Assembly (NCBI GenBank): GCA_963931925.1
Contig: OZ007575.1
Coordinates: 30,721,244-30,785,243, forward strand
DNA: 64,000 nucleotides
Source of the DNA: Onchidella celtica
Taxonomy: Eukaryota; Mollusca; Gastropoda; Systellommatophora; Onchidiidae
Direction: 5' to 3'
Each line of letters opens with the position of its first letter. The stretch's first letter is position 1. Shown here one piece after another: positions 46,142-56,647 of this stretch. A program made the translations under genes and the position numbers. The notes beneath the pieces were generated by a model. The model ran no database searches, was not told the origin of the DNA, and worked only from the letters and a program-made list of their open reading frames with translations.

Positions 46142-49100
46142 AAAAATAAATAAATAAAAAAAAAACTCACTTGACTCGATGACACAGATGTTCAAATTCC
46201 GGGAAAAACGTGTCGCTGTCAAAATCTTGAAATACACGAGTCATGACGAGCTTGGTGCATTTGGGGTGGGTCATAAAGAGCTGAGGATTAACAAAAAAAA
46301 ACAAAACACAACGGATGTAAATTAATATCAACTGGTCATACTGCTACACTGTATAAGTAGTAGTGGTAGTAGTGTTGGTAAGAGTGGTAGGATGTGGTTG
46401 TAATTTTAGAAGTTGTAGTCCAGCCAGATTCCCTACGTCAGTCCGATGTAGATTAGTATAGGATTTCCGTAGGGTTGGTAGGATTACCGCAAGGGCGGGT
46501 TCCCTATATCAAATCGACGTTGGCACGTTGTTGTAAACAGCAGATCTACGTAGTAACGATGTCATTCCTGTGAGCAAACGATGTCAGTCCTACACACTGG
46601 ATTTCTGTGGGGTTGCTGGCTGGGAGAAGTGATAGTTTTAGCAACAGCAACCGTTGTAGTAGTAGCAAGGTAGTAGTAAGAATAGAAGTGATGGTGGTAG
46701 TTGTAGTATTAGAGGCAATAGAAGTAATAGTAACAGTGGTAGCAGTGGTGGTAGTGGTAAGAGTAGCAGTGGTAGCTGCAGTAATAGCTGTGATAATGGC
46801 GGTGGTAGCAGTGGTAGTAGTTGCAATTTTAGAAGCAGTAGAAGAGGCAGTTTAAGCAGTATGTGACAGTAGTAGTACAGGTAGTGGTTGTAGTCTTACA
46901 GGCAGTAAAAGTAACAGTATTAGTGGTAGCGGTGGTAGAAGTAGCAGTGGTAGTTGCTGTAATACCTGGAGTAATGGCTATGGTAGTAGTAGTAGTAGTT
47001 GCAATGGTGGTAGCAACGGTAGCAGTAGTAGTAGTTGTTATTGCAGTAGAGATACGATAGGTCAGAGATAACACAGGGGCTTTGACAGTGACTGTTGTAA
47101 ATACAACTGAAGTTAATGTGGTAAAAATACTTCTTCTGTGATACTCCAGACCAGATTTTACAGACAAGTAACAATTTTTCACCTCACAACAATAACTCCA
47201 CCCCCCCCCCTCTGCCCACCCCCCCCCCTTCCCTTTCTACGCCTCGGTTTGGAATTTCTGATGACAAAATCGAAGGCTGCGAGGTAAACCATCTTAAAAC
47301 AACGACATTTTTGTTTTGTTCAAAAATGGAGATATTTGGCGTGCTTGTAGCACTTAATTGCACCGCAGATCGTTAAGTTCTGAAAAGTAAGGCTTGAATA
47401 TAGAATTATTTTTTAAAACATCTCAACTATTGTCTGATAAATAAAAAGTTATTCACTTTTTCGCTTTTCCTTGAAAAATTTGTAAAAACCGAGTTACGAT
47501 AGTTTCCCAGGCCACCCTCAAAACATGGTTAAAATATGGCAAAAAGAAAAAGAAAAAGTTCTTTGCAGCAAAGCCTCCCGTAAGAAATAATACAGAAATT
47601 TCTTTTTGCCACATTTTGACGATGCTTCAAGCCTCGCTGTCACCCCAGATTTCCTGCGGTTTTTAATAATTTTTCATGGCGCGCAGAATTTGCATAGGTC
47701 TATTGCATGGAACTGCCGTTTTCTGTTTACCTCGTAATTTTTTTGACCACCAAGGACGTAAATATTCTCTAATTGGTCAACAATAGAAGAATTAAGGAAC
47801 ATCTCGATGGCTTCGTCAAAACTCCGGGCGACACCGAAACAGTCTGGCCCGTCTTTTGATCTGGGGGAGAACAAAGTGTACAGAAGTGATATCAATTCTC
47901 GTGCTTAGGTGGGAATTTAAACTTAAGTTATATACTAGCGGTGGCCAAACTTGCCTAGTGTGAGAGCCACATGCTATAAACTTCAGATGGCTCGAGAGCC
48001 ACAAGATGCGAACAAAATTTACACCACGTTATTATTGTTACGTACATTTTGTTTTCCAAACATTATATAAATATTAAGAAATACATTGTATGCAACAATA
48101 TTAACTCATGTATGCCATTTTAACGGATGTGAATGTTGGTCAATGAACAAAGAAATAGAGAGGAAACTAAAAGCAGCAAGATGTGGTTTATAAGAAAAAT
48201 GTTGAGAATATCACGGATGGAGAAAAAATCAAATGAGTCAATCTTGAGAGACTCTAATCTGAAAAGATCATTAATTAAAACAATAAGACAGAGGCAACTG
48301 AAATTTCTAGGGCACATCTGTCGCCCCAGGAGCCTCGAACATCTAGCAGTCACAAGGAAGATCAAAGGCAGGAAAAGCAGGGGTAGACAGAGAACAACTT
48401 TCACTGAAAGCCTTAATTCATGGACAACAAATAAAAGTCACAACAACTACTAAGTCTTCTTGAGGTTGGCTGGTGACAGAGCCGAGTGAAGAGATCGGCA
48501 ATGTTTGTTCCAGACAGGGCAACTGATGATGTTGATGCCATTTTTAAGACTGTTAATTTGTATTAGTTTCGGTAATCACAAAATACACACATACAAGTTT
48601 TCAAAATCTTGTCTGATAATTGTTTTAACTATTCTGAACGTTTTAAATACGGTAATGAACTACGGGAACATCTACAGAAAAAAACAAAACAAGGTGCGAA
48701 TTTGCATTTCAGTGAATAAATTAGACTGCCAAAGGCAAAGCAGCGAGCCGCAAATTGACGGTCAAAGAGCCGCATGTGGCTCGCGAGACGCAATTTGGTC
48801 ACCCCTCTTATATAACAATAATGAATAATAAAATCCTCTTTGGGACTGTGCTGTATCTGAGGCCCCAGGCCCAGGACGTACTACTGAGGGNNNNNNNNNN
48901 NNNNNNNNNNNNNNNNNNNNNNNNNNNNNNNNNNNNNNNNNNNNNNNNNNNNNNNNNNNNNNNNNNNNNNNNNNNNNNNNNNNNNNNNNNNNNNNNNNNN
49001 NNNNNNNNNNNNNNNNNNNNNNNNNNNNNNNNNNNNNNNNNNNNNNNNNNNNNNNNNNNNNNNNNNNNNNNNNNNNNNNNNNNNNNNNNNTATATGGAGT

Positions 49101-51310
49101 GCAAGATGAGAAGGAAGTTATGGTTGCCATCATGTTAAAGTGGCCGCTTTCGTAAGCTGGGTGTTCTAAAGAAGTGCAAGGTGAAAAGGAAAAGGGTGGC
49201 TGTCGTAATTTCAAGATGACTGCGATACTCAGGAAGATATTCTTAAAAAGTGCAAGGTGTTTCTGGCTGAAATCCCCAAATTTCCCCCGGTCAAAGCTGA
49301 GTTTTCATGTGCACCGAAATGGGATCGGCAACGGAAACGTCAAAAACAGAAAGAATGTTTTCGTGTGTAAAATAACTCGGTTTCTGGACGCATGGAAACA
49401 TTTTCTTTTTACTACTTCACAGATTTTTGACCTGTGCGTTACAGTTTCCGTTTCCGTACAAATGAAAACACAGCTATAGAACTCCTTAAACAGGGTTTTC
49501 ATTTGTACGGAAACTGAAACGTCAAAAAATCTTTCAATAATGAAATAGAATGTTTTTATGTATACGGAAACGGCCGCCGTTTCCGCACACACGGAAGCAC
49601 TCTTTCTTTTCATTACTTGATGGATTTTTGATGTTTTCGTTGCCGTTTCTGATTCCGTACACATGGAAATCCAGCTTGACTCAAAAAATGACTTACTGGG
49701 ATCTTTCGTAGTTTTACACGTTCCCTGGTAGAACTCCACGTCTTCTCTGTGGAGAAACGAGAAAAGTGGAACACTGAAAATAGTCACTTGTGTAAATTTA
49801 GCGTGTGAATGCCTGCGCTAAATGTGTTTGCATGGGATATATAATCTGGACAAGTGTTCATGTAGACGGGTGTGTGTGTGCTGGGTGTATGCCCGTGTGG
49901 AGGCAGTCATGAAAATGGCTGTCTAACCAAATTTCCACTCTCCGGATAATAAATTTGGAAGGTCTTCCCCCCGTCCGCGCCACTTAACCAAAAAGTTAAC
50001 AAACATAATAATTATGATGAAGACCTCCCCTAACCCGCGCTTTCGTTCTTTCTTTCCTCTTTCTTTGTCCCATACAAATACTATTTAACCCAACCTTTTG
50101 ATAAGCCCCCTCTAAAGTCTCCTCTTTAGTGTGTTTTCTTGACTGGCCAGGCGCGGACGGGCGGAGGACCTTCCATAAATCTTATCTTATCTCTCTGGAG
50201 AAATAAATTTCATTTTATCTTATCTTAATTAACTTGGTCAGTTAGCACTGTACATATGGGGGTTCTGTAGTCGGCGGTGAAGCTGGCATGGAGCCGAACA
50301 AGCGGCTCGGTGGGAAAGGGGGGGGGGGAGGGAATATATCCCACCAACCATTCGGGTACCGCTTGTAGAGGTCGTTACTTTTCAGTCTCTCGTTTTCATC
50401 ATCATCATTGCCTTTCTCACCCTGGATCAGGGTATAGGCCACCAACAAACACTTTCCATCCCTCTCTATCATGGGCCAGCCTCTTTACATTATTCCAAGT
50501 CTTTCCGCTTCGTTGCACATCATTTTCTCTGGCTCTTCTCCACGTTCCGCGCGGCCTTCCTCTTGATCTCTTGCCCTGGGGATTCCAATCCAATACCTTC
50601 TTCGTGATGCTGTTTCCTGGCCTCCTGAGAGTGTGGCCGATCCATCTCCATCGCCTCCTACCAATTTCCTCTCTGACTGGGCTCTGTCTTGTTCTTTTCC
50701 ATACAATTTCATTGCTGACCTTGTCTGTCCATCTGATCTTAAGTAGCTTCCTCAAACATCTGTTGATGAAAACTTGGATTCTCTTTATGCAGGCCTGAGA
50801 CGCATTCCAAGTCTCACATCCATACAACAGGACTGACTTCACGTTCGAGTTGAATATCCTCAGCTTTGTTTTTAGAGATATATCCTTGGTTCTCCAAATC
50901 TTGCTTAAGGACGTGAAAGCTGCCTGTGCCTTTCCAATTCGTGCTTTGACTTCTGCCTCTGTTCCTCCCTTATTGTCAATGATACTACCAAGATAGCAGA
51001 AGGACTCTACATCTTCCAGTAGTCTCTCGTTTTGGGCCTTACAAAATATATTCTTGGGCAGGATATGGTGGTGGTGGCGTGTTTGTGTTTGTGTGTGTGT
51101 GTGTGGGGGGGGGGGGGTTTGCTCCATCAAGTTTTTTTTCTTTTTAAGTAATGTCTCTAATTTTAGATTTTTTGAGAATTTCTTTCAGATTTCCAGATAT
51201 TAAGTTCTAGTTCAGTTAATGCTCAAATCTGGCTATGAGGTAGACTGATAGTGAAACACTGTGATAATGTAAACGCATATACAAGGGACCAGAGGGACCG
51301 CATAAGAGAC

Positions 51311-51343
<33 letters not shown>

Positions 51344-51509
51344 TAAAAAGAGTGAGCTAGAGTAAGAGAGGCGGGCAGAGAGAGAGAGAGAGTGAGGGGT
51401 GAGAAAGAGAGAGAGGAGGGGTGGTAGACAGAGGGAGAGAGAGAGAGACAGGGAAAGAGAGAAAGAGAAAGAGAGAGATAGAGATGGACAGATAGATAGA
51501 TAGACAGAC

Positions 51510-51546
<37 letters not shown>

Positions 51547-51673
51547 GAGAGAGAGAGACTGGCGGGTATACTTACTTAAGATAAGGCCAAGGTAATCCCC
51601 CATCTTTACCGATACCCCGATGACCAACACAGAAAGCTGCGATTGCACCAATGACGACACCCTTCTCACTCAT
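44986..51673 (-). CDS. DHFR: dihydrofolate reductase (one exon missing in the assembly gap)
   Basis: DHFR reduces dihydrofolate to tetrahydrofolate with NADPH, in the cytosol, for thymidylate and purine synthesis. Exons on the minus strand are 51576-51673, 49697-49746, 47731-47860, 46171-46280 and 44986-45073. Visible hallmarks are GIGKDGGLPWPYL near the N-terminus, an acidic residue in KEDVEFYQ (Asp aligns with the catalytic acid), the cofactor-binding IYVLGGQKNYE, and TRVFQDFDSDTFFPEFE with the closing GIKFRFEIWEKN. The stretch around VIMGRKTW and the next 25 residues is absent: exon 2 ends in phase 1 and the next visible exon starts in phase 2. A 106-bp exon would close the frame, and the 200-N gap lies exactly there. 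Several MITEs, a hAT-like element and LINE pieces fill the introns. Confidence 0.95.
45229..45437. mobile_element. MITE family E, copy 3 (DHFR intron 5)
   Basis: Contains AGAAGTGCACAC and CTAAGCCCGGTCAGACACAG, and ends CTTCTGGGCTTAGTGTGATG. Matches the 31.3-kb copy along its length. Confidence 0.75.
45779..45962. mobile_element. possible MITE containing a 46-bp minisatellite
   Basis: TTTAACCCTATTTTACACC at the left and GTGTAAAAAAGGATTAAAG at the right form an imperfect TIR. The middle (45804-45941) is exactly three 46-bp units beginning GACTGACAGACCTCATATCC. Confidence 0.6.
46078..46163. repeat. (AAAT)n microsatellite
   Basis: ATAAATAA-type tetranucleotide array ending a few bases from the DHFR exon 5 donor. 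Confidence 0.95.
46171..46280 (-). CDS. DHFR: DHFR exon 5
   Basis: 110 bp encoding LFMTHPKCTKLVMTRV and then FQDFDSDTFFPEFEHLC. Donor GTGAGT. An A-rich and AAAT tract begins within 10 bp of the donor. Confidence 0.95.
46424..46621. mobile_element. dispersed repeat family H, copy 1
   Basis: Shares with 53887-54052 the phrases TTCCGTAGG, GGCGGGTT(T)CCC, ATCTACGTAG and ACGATGTCATT. Short ends CCAGCCAGATTCC and GGTTGCTGGCTGG are inverted. Confidence 0.65.
46630..47070. repeat. degenerate (AGT)n array
   Basis: AGTAGT/GGTAGT-rich sequence. V- and T-rich open frames on both strands are artefacts. Confidence 0.93.
47071..47730. other. DHFR intron sequence
   Basis: Poly-C patches near 47204-47228, otherwise nothing recognised. 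Confidence 0.5.
47731..47860 (-). CDS. DHFR: DHFR exon 4 (third visible)
   Basis: 130 bp, acceptor TTCTCCCCCAG, donor GTAAAC. Encodes SKDGPDCFGVARSFDEAI and DQLENIYVLGGQKNYE. The GG pair contacts NADPH in known structures. Confidence 0.95.
47938..48808. mobile_element. hAT-like element in a DHFR intron
   Basis: Left end TAGCGGTGGCCAAACTTGCC and right end GCAATTTGGTCACCCCTC are imperfect inverted repeats. Flanks TTATATAC and TTATATAA agree at 7 of 8 bases, fitting an 8-bp hAT duplication. GAGAGCCACA/GAGCCGCATGTGGCTCG words near both ends also pair. It encloses a piece of LINE coding sequence. Confidence 0.6.
48133..48453 (+). pseudogene. RTE-like LINE C-terminal fragment
   Basis: WFIRKMLRISRMEKKSNESI, RQRQLKFLGHICR, LEHLAVTRKIKGRKSRGRQR: the conserved region after the RT of RTE/BovB-type LINEs. 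Only this part is present, within the hAT-like element. Confidence 0.82.
48891..49090. other. assembly gap of 200 N
   Basis: Exactly 200 N, probably a placeholder of arbitrary size. The DHFR exon for VIMGRKTW and the neighbouring residues is expected here. Confidence 0.97.
49294..49476. mobile_element. MITE family C, copy 3
   Basis: AAGCTGAGTTTTCATGTGCA and TTCCGTACAAATGAAAACAC. In a DHFR intron. Confidence 0.83.
49488..49676. mobile_element. MITE family C, copy 4
   Basis: Directly follows copy 3. CAGGGTTTTCATTTGTACGG and TCCGTACACATGGAAATCC. It ends 21 bp from the end of DHFR exon 2. Confidence 0.83.
49697..49746 (-). CDS. DHFR: DHFR exon 2
   Basis: 50 bp between acceptor TTCTCCACAG and donor GTAAGT. 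The junction makes KEDVEFYQGTCKTTKDP, the helix that carries the catalytic acid. Vertebrate DHFR also has a 50-bp second exon (from memory). Confidence 0.93.
49943..50188. mobile_element. MITE family G
   Basis: GGAAGGTCTTCCCCCCGTCC at the left and GGACGGGCGGAGGACCTTCC at the right. The TIR is about 38 bp including an ATAAATTT/ATAAATCTTAT part. One copy here, in DHFR intron 1. Confidence 0.72.
50395..51050 (-). pseudogene. non-LTR retrotransposon RT C-terminal part
   Basis: An open minus-strand frame of about 210 codons: VESFCYLGSIIDNKGG, AEVKARIGKAQAAF, LLYGCETW, RRWRWIGHTLRRP, WNPQGKRSRGRPRGTWRR. This is the conserved end of many LINE polyproteins. The polymerase palm is missing, so it is 5'-truncated. 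The 3' end has short GATGATGATG repeats. The frame is intact, which suggests a rather young copy. Confidence 0.9.
51300..51562. repeat. purine tract (GACA)n/(GA)n beside DHFR exon 1
   Basis: About 260 bases almost all purine on the plus strand. It ends 9 bp from the DHFR exon 1 donor. Confidence 0.93.
51576..51673 (-). CDS. DHFR: DHFR exon 1
   Basis: Start MSEKGVVIGAIAAFC chosen because the upstream in-frame Met adds 27 residues not seen in DHFR and this ATG has A at -3 and G at +4. Ends CTTAA before GTAAGT, phase 2. Confidence 0.93.
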
Positions 51674-51754
51674 GTTGTTCTCCTCTAATTCTATCGCTGA
51701 ACCAAAGCTGAAATTGAATACCGTACGCGTATTGTTGCTGCACCAGATTCTCAC

Positions 51755-53400
51755 GTCCTATGTAATCACAGTAAACCTTGATTGTCCGTCCACACAAGAA
51801 TGTTCCTGCAGATATCCTCTCTCGCGGGCCCAGCACAGGAATTTAATAGCACCAAAGATGAACCATCTGTAAGAAAACATAATTATCACATGGGTGAACA
51901 TTAAAAAAACACAGAAATCTAACGTGACCTGGAAATTCCCGTTTAAGCCTCTGAGATCCAAGAAAACGCAAATTTTGTAAAAATGTCTGAAAAAGATGCT
52001 GCTTGAATTTTTCTGTTCAATAGCTTTCTTTTACGCCCCTGCATAATCATTACAGGGCGCCGTCATGTAGATAAGAAATATGCATGGACCTCCCATTTAT
52101 TGCTGTGTGTGACAAATCAGATAAACATGTATTTCACTTTCAGAATACTTTTTCATCCATGTGATATCAGGCTGCCAAGGGTTAAGAAGGAAAGACTGGG
52201 CCGAGACATAGTGGCTTCAGTTGAGCCAAACTGCTGCAGTTTCCAGCATAAAAGCAGCGTTGGCAGATCTTGCCACTCAACATTATCAATATTAGCTAAA
52301 CCTAAAAAGTCACAATTAACATGCATTCTGGATGTTTTCCGAATCTAAAAGTATGAATGATGTCGGACTCTGACGTTCCGCAGCCTCGCGCAATAATTGC
52401 CCTTTCGCCAGAAGTTAACTTTTTTTATTGTTGTTTTCAAAACAATGAGTGCACTCTAATATTTTAAATAAGGTCAGTGTGTACAAACCTGCAGTTTTAA
52501 CAATAACATACTGTAAAAGACAAACGCATAATTACATTCAAGTTGTTAACTAGAAACAAAACAAAATCGGGAAAGCAACAATAATATACTGTAAAAGACA
52601 AACGCATAATTACATTCAAGTTGTTAATTAGAAACAAAACAAAATTGGGAAAGCTCATGCTTTGCCAAGCCCAAGTTTCCCTATCAAAATATTAGCCGTC
52701 GACTCCCATCAGATGTACACTGTCATGTAGAAAAACGCAATAAGTTTACGACCACATACCACTGCCATCTTCAGAAAAAGACAAAAACCTCACCGATATC
52801 TGAAAGTTTCAAAAACGCAACAAACAAGGAACATTTGCCACTAAAATAGAAAAACATAACAAACTTATGAACATTATTTACTCCACTGAAATGCTTAGTT
52901 ATACAACCTCAATAGGCGTACAGATAATTCACCCACTGAAATAGCTGGCCAAAAACTGCCTGTGACAAAATTTCACATTCTTTACCATTAAAATCATGCC
53001 GTCCGCAGAACTACAACTTTTTCCTGAGAATAGAGGCACTTCATGAGTCAACTTAATAAAAGTACAAAAAATATGAGATGGAGAAACTTTTAAACTGTAA
53101 GAAAAAATAGATAGATACACGTATAGGTGAAGTCACCTGCCAATTTGGTCATCCAACTGAATCAACGTCACAATATTACCCTTTGTATACTACATGCCCA
53201 TACTATCAGCCCACAAAGCCCCAGCATCTTGATGGATTACAAAATTATATACTTGCAGTCTAAAGTATACTAGACTGGTAATATGTTTCACCGTTTCAAG
53301 TGCAATATAAACAAGCTGACTGGCCATAGATCTCATACTTGACTTAGTCCGCATTTGCACGCACGCAGGGGTTTTTAGTTCAGCCCAAAGCGTGTATATT
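51755..53400. other. unassigned, upstream of DHFR
   Basis: No coding sequence recognised. Contains a tandem duplication at 52501-52655. Confidence 0.5.
52501..52655. repeat. tandem duplication, about 76 bp
   Basis: TACTGTAAAAGACAAACGCA and the following 50 bases occur twice in a row with two or three differences. Confidence 0.92.
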
Positions 53401-53403
53401 TTA

Positions 53404-53700
53404 GTGGCAAGTGTGTTTGTTTAGGTCTTTTTTTTTTTTAGGAGGTTCGCTTCTCTTGGCATTTATACCTCACATTTCTTGTTTTAATTTCTGTTGTTCC
53501 TTGTTTCTGTGTGTTTTTGTGGTAGGGAGGAGTTTATTAGAATTTTGACCTGGCAGCGGCCTTGGTCGGCCTTCTCGACTTTCAACTACCAAGGTATCTT
53601 TAACGTGCGCAACTTGCACACGGGCCCTCCTTATCTGAGAAGACTAGGTGCTCGATCCTACCTAGTATAGGGTCAGGGACAGGATTTTTTCCCAAAAAAA
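53404..53700 (-). repeat. tRNA-derived SINE, head-less copy (S3)
   Basis: Has the T-rich 3' extension and the core GGCAGCGGCCTTGGTCGGCC with GGTATCTTTAACGTGCGCAA. The tRNA head is not seen. Confidence 0.75.
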
Positions 53701-53886
53701 TTATCGGCAAAAACTATACCCAATCTAATACATGCCAGCCGTGGATTTGTTGTGTTGGTAAGGCTTGCTTCAACCCTTTCCTAGCGTATTTAGGCTCAAG
53801 CTTTATCGTTGTCTCGGATAATAACAGGAAGTTCTTTATAATCTATCTGTTGATAGATGGAATGGGCACTAGCATAACTACGCCAA

Positions 53887-54052
53887 TCTGAGGAAGATTT
53901 TTCCGTAGGACTGGTAGAATTACCGTAGGGGCGGGTTTCCCACATCAAACCAACGTCGGGGCGATGTCGTAACCAGCTAATCTACGTAGGGACGATGTCA
54001 TTTCTATGTGCAAACTTGATGTCAATCCTACGCATCAGATTTCCAACTGGAA
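53887..54052. mobile_element. dispersed repeat family H, copy 2
   Basis: Matches 46424-46621 in the words TTTTCCGTAGG, GGGGCGGGTTTCCCA and CTACGTAGGGACGATGTCAT. Confidence 0.65.
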
Positions 54053-54619
54053 GAGTTAACCGTCTCAACAGAAGGAATCGCCTATCGAAGAGCTGGCCTC
54101 GTCAAGTGCTCTTATCAAAAAGTACACAAGAAGTGTTGGGGGACTCTTATTGTAATTTGTGACCTGACAGTGTTTACCTGCTATGAGTTCTTGTGAGAGA
54201 TAAGTGTAGATAATTTACGGCGATGATCAAAGTGTTAGATAAAACTAGAACAGAGTGAGGTGTCTAGCAGGAACTGGGTCCACATTTTTAAAAAAGTTTG
54301 TTGCACCCCGGTATTTTTTCAAGACAGCACTGCTATAACAGAATATCACCACGCTGATAGTCCAAACAAATAACAGTTTCCACTGGCGTTGAAGACTAAA
54401 CTCTAGAATTCACGGTAAATCTTCAATCTCTACAATAACATAAACAATAACATATTTAAATAATATCTCGACTGTATGACATCTTACTGTGGCGGGTCAT
54501 GTTTTATAAGTCTAACGCAAATTGTGATATATTAGCCGACACCAACACACACACACACACAGAGACAGTAGTAGTGGCAGTTGTCAAGAGTCGGAAAAAT
54601 AACGGTTGCCGCAGCCAAC

Positions 54620-55066
54620 AGTAATGGTAGCAGTGGTAAAAGCAGTGGTAGTAGAAGTAGTAGTAGTTGTAGTAGTAGCAGTTGTAGAAGTAGTAGAAGT
54701 AGTAGTAGTGGTAGACACAGTAGTAGTAGTGGTAGTAGTTGTAGTAGTAGCAGTTGTAGTAGTAGTAGAAGTAGTAGTAGTGGTAGCCACAGTAGTTGTA
54801 GTAGTAGCAGTTGTAGTAGTAGTAGAAGTAGTAGTAGTGGTAGTCACAGTAGTCGTAGTAGTAGTTGTTGTAGTAGTAGCACAGTTGTAGTAGTAGTAGT
54901 AGTAGTAGTAGTCACAGTAGTAGTAGTAGTAGTTGTAGTAGTAGCAGTTGTAGTAGTAGTAGTAGTAGTAGTAGTCACAGTAGTAGTAGTAGTAGTTGTA
55001 GTAGTAGCAGTTGTAGTAGTAGTAGAAGTAGTAGTAGTAGTAGTAGTAGTTGTAGTAGTAGCAGTT

Positions 55067-55104
<38 letters not shown>

Positions 55105-55351
55105 TTTAGTAGTAGTAGAAGTAGTAGTAGTAGTAGTCACAGTAGTAGTAGTAGTAGCAGTTGTAGTAGTAGTAGTAGTTGTAGTAGTAGTAGTAGTTGT
55201 AGTAGTAGCAGTTGTAGTAGTTGTAGTAGTTGTAGTAGTAGTAGTCACAGTAGTAGTAGTAGTCACAGTAGTAGTAGTAGTAGTAGCAGTTGTAGTAGTA
55301 GTAGTAGTTGTTGTAGTAGTAGTTGTTGTAGTAGTTGTAGTAGTAGTAGTT

Positions 55352-55382
<31 letters not shown>

Positions 55383-55590
55383 CAGTGGTAGTCACAGTAG
55401 TAGTAGTAGTTGTTGTTGTATTAATAGCGGTAGTAGTTGCAGTAATAACTGTAGTAGTAATAAGTAGTGGTAGTAGCAGTAGTTGCAACAGCAGTATCAA
55501 TAGTGGTAGCAGCAGTAGCAGTTGTTGCACTAGCAATAGTAGCAGTTATGGTACTAATAGTAGTAGTAGTGTACCAGCATCTTACAAATA
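54620..55590. repeat. (AGT)n array, about 970 bp
   Basis: Trinucleotide AGT/GTA array with regular CACAGT and TTGTAGTAGTAGCAG higher-order variants. It is open in several frames on both strands (up to 336 codons of S, V or T), which has no coding meaning. Confidence 0.97.
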
Positions 55591-55730
55591 GGGAAGAAAA
55601 ATTTATAAAACGAAATACAAGCAATTTGAAATATTTTATGAATTACCTGCCTGGTGAACTAACACTTAAGTAAATGAATGTTGTGTGAGAAGGCAACACC
55701 TGTTGTGTTATATATAGACAGCTTGCGTTA

Positions 55731-56647
55731 GGGTGCCTACAGAGAGAACGCTTGTCGCTTGAGAAAGCTCGCGCTTGAAAGTAAGCGCCTGTTAAAAAGC
55801 GCTTTGTTGAATACTGAGGGGCACACAGATAACGCTTATCGCTAGCGCTTGCTTTGGGCGCCATCTGAAAATGAGAGTTGATTTTGGCGCCGTGGTGGCT
55901 TCGTCTGACGACGAATTATTGTTGCTGGACAGCGTTTTACCTAAACTTATCCTTGGAAAACGAAAGAGAATAGCTGTTCTTGAAATTCATCAGAAACGAA
56001 GAGAAGAAGGCGAATACCATCACCTGTTTCCTCGACTGAAAAACCACCCCAATCGATTTCATTCATACATGAGAATGAGTCTCGACAGATTTTATTACAT
56101 CTTGGGAAAAATAGAACCTAAAGTAATTAAGACTTGGTGCAACTGGCATCAATCCATTATGGCAGAGGAACGCCTTGTCATCACGCTGAAGTCAAGCTTC
56201 ACTTTCAAACAGTTTTTAAAAAATGTAATGCAGACACTGTGTTATCAAGTAATTAAGTTTTTCGTTTGACTCGTTATTCTCAGCACAGCTGTGATGAGCG
56301 ATTCGACGTCCATTTGTTGAGGTTGTAATAAACTTCTGTGCGCTACACACTAGGCCTGACTTCTCTGCAGACAACACAGGTTAGCCACTTCAATAAACTA
56401 CTGTACACATAATTTTTTTTTAAAAAGGTCTAACTTCTCTGTGGACGAAGACACCCTAGCCGCTTTAAACACGAGAAAGAATTAACAAACAATTCTTTAC
56501 ACTTTACAAGCGTCGCGACAGAGAGCAAGCACTAAAGAACAAGCTTTATCTCTGAAAATGGTACTAGAGAAATATGAGAAACATTACAAGCGCTTGTCTA
56601 CATGCGCTCGCTTTCTCAAGCGTCAAGCGTTCTCCCTGTAAGCACCC
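55731..56647 (+). mobile_element. PIF/Harbinger element, internally deleted
   Basis: GGGTGCCTACAGAGAGAACG and GCTTGAGAAAGC at the left pair with GCTTTCTCAAGCGTCAAGCG and CTCCCTGTAAGCACCC at the right, an imperfect TIR of about 38 bp. Flanks are TTA and ATA, near the TWA duplication of this superfamily. It carries only the N-terminal part of a HARBI1-type nuclease, so it is not autonomous. Confidence 0.8.
55871..56269 (+). pseudogene. HARBI1-like transposase, N-terminal fragment
   Basis: 132 codons. HHLFPRLKNHPNRFHSYMRM, then DRFYYILGKIEPKV and MAEERLVITLK match the start of Harbinger-type DDE nucleases, which read FxxYFRMS...FxxLL...I and then xxxERLxxxLR. The DDE catalytic region (usually another 200 residues or more) is missing: the frame ends in an unrelated tail and a stop. 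Confidence 0.82.

Noticed and set aside
46607-47182. Val- and Thr-rich frames on both strands
   Set aside because: Artefact of the degenerate AGT array.
47861-49690. Search for the missing DHFR exon outside the gap
   Set aside because: No GRKTW-like or RxNVVLSR-like frame was found in the sequence on either side. It is filled by MITEs and a hAT-like element.
54581-55591. 336-codon open frame rich in Ser and Val
   Set aside because: It is the AGT trinucleotide array read in frame, and other frames on both strands are also open.
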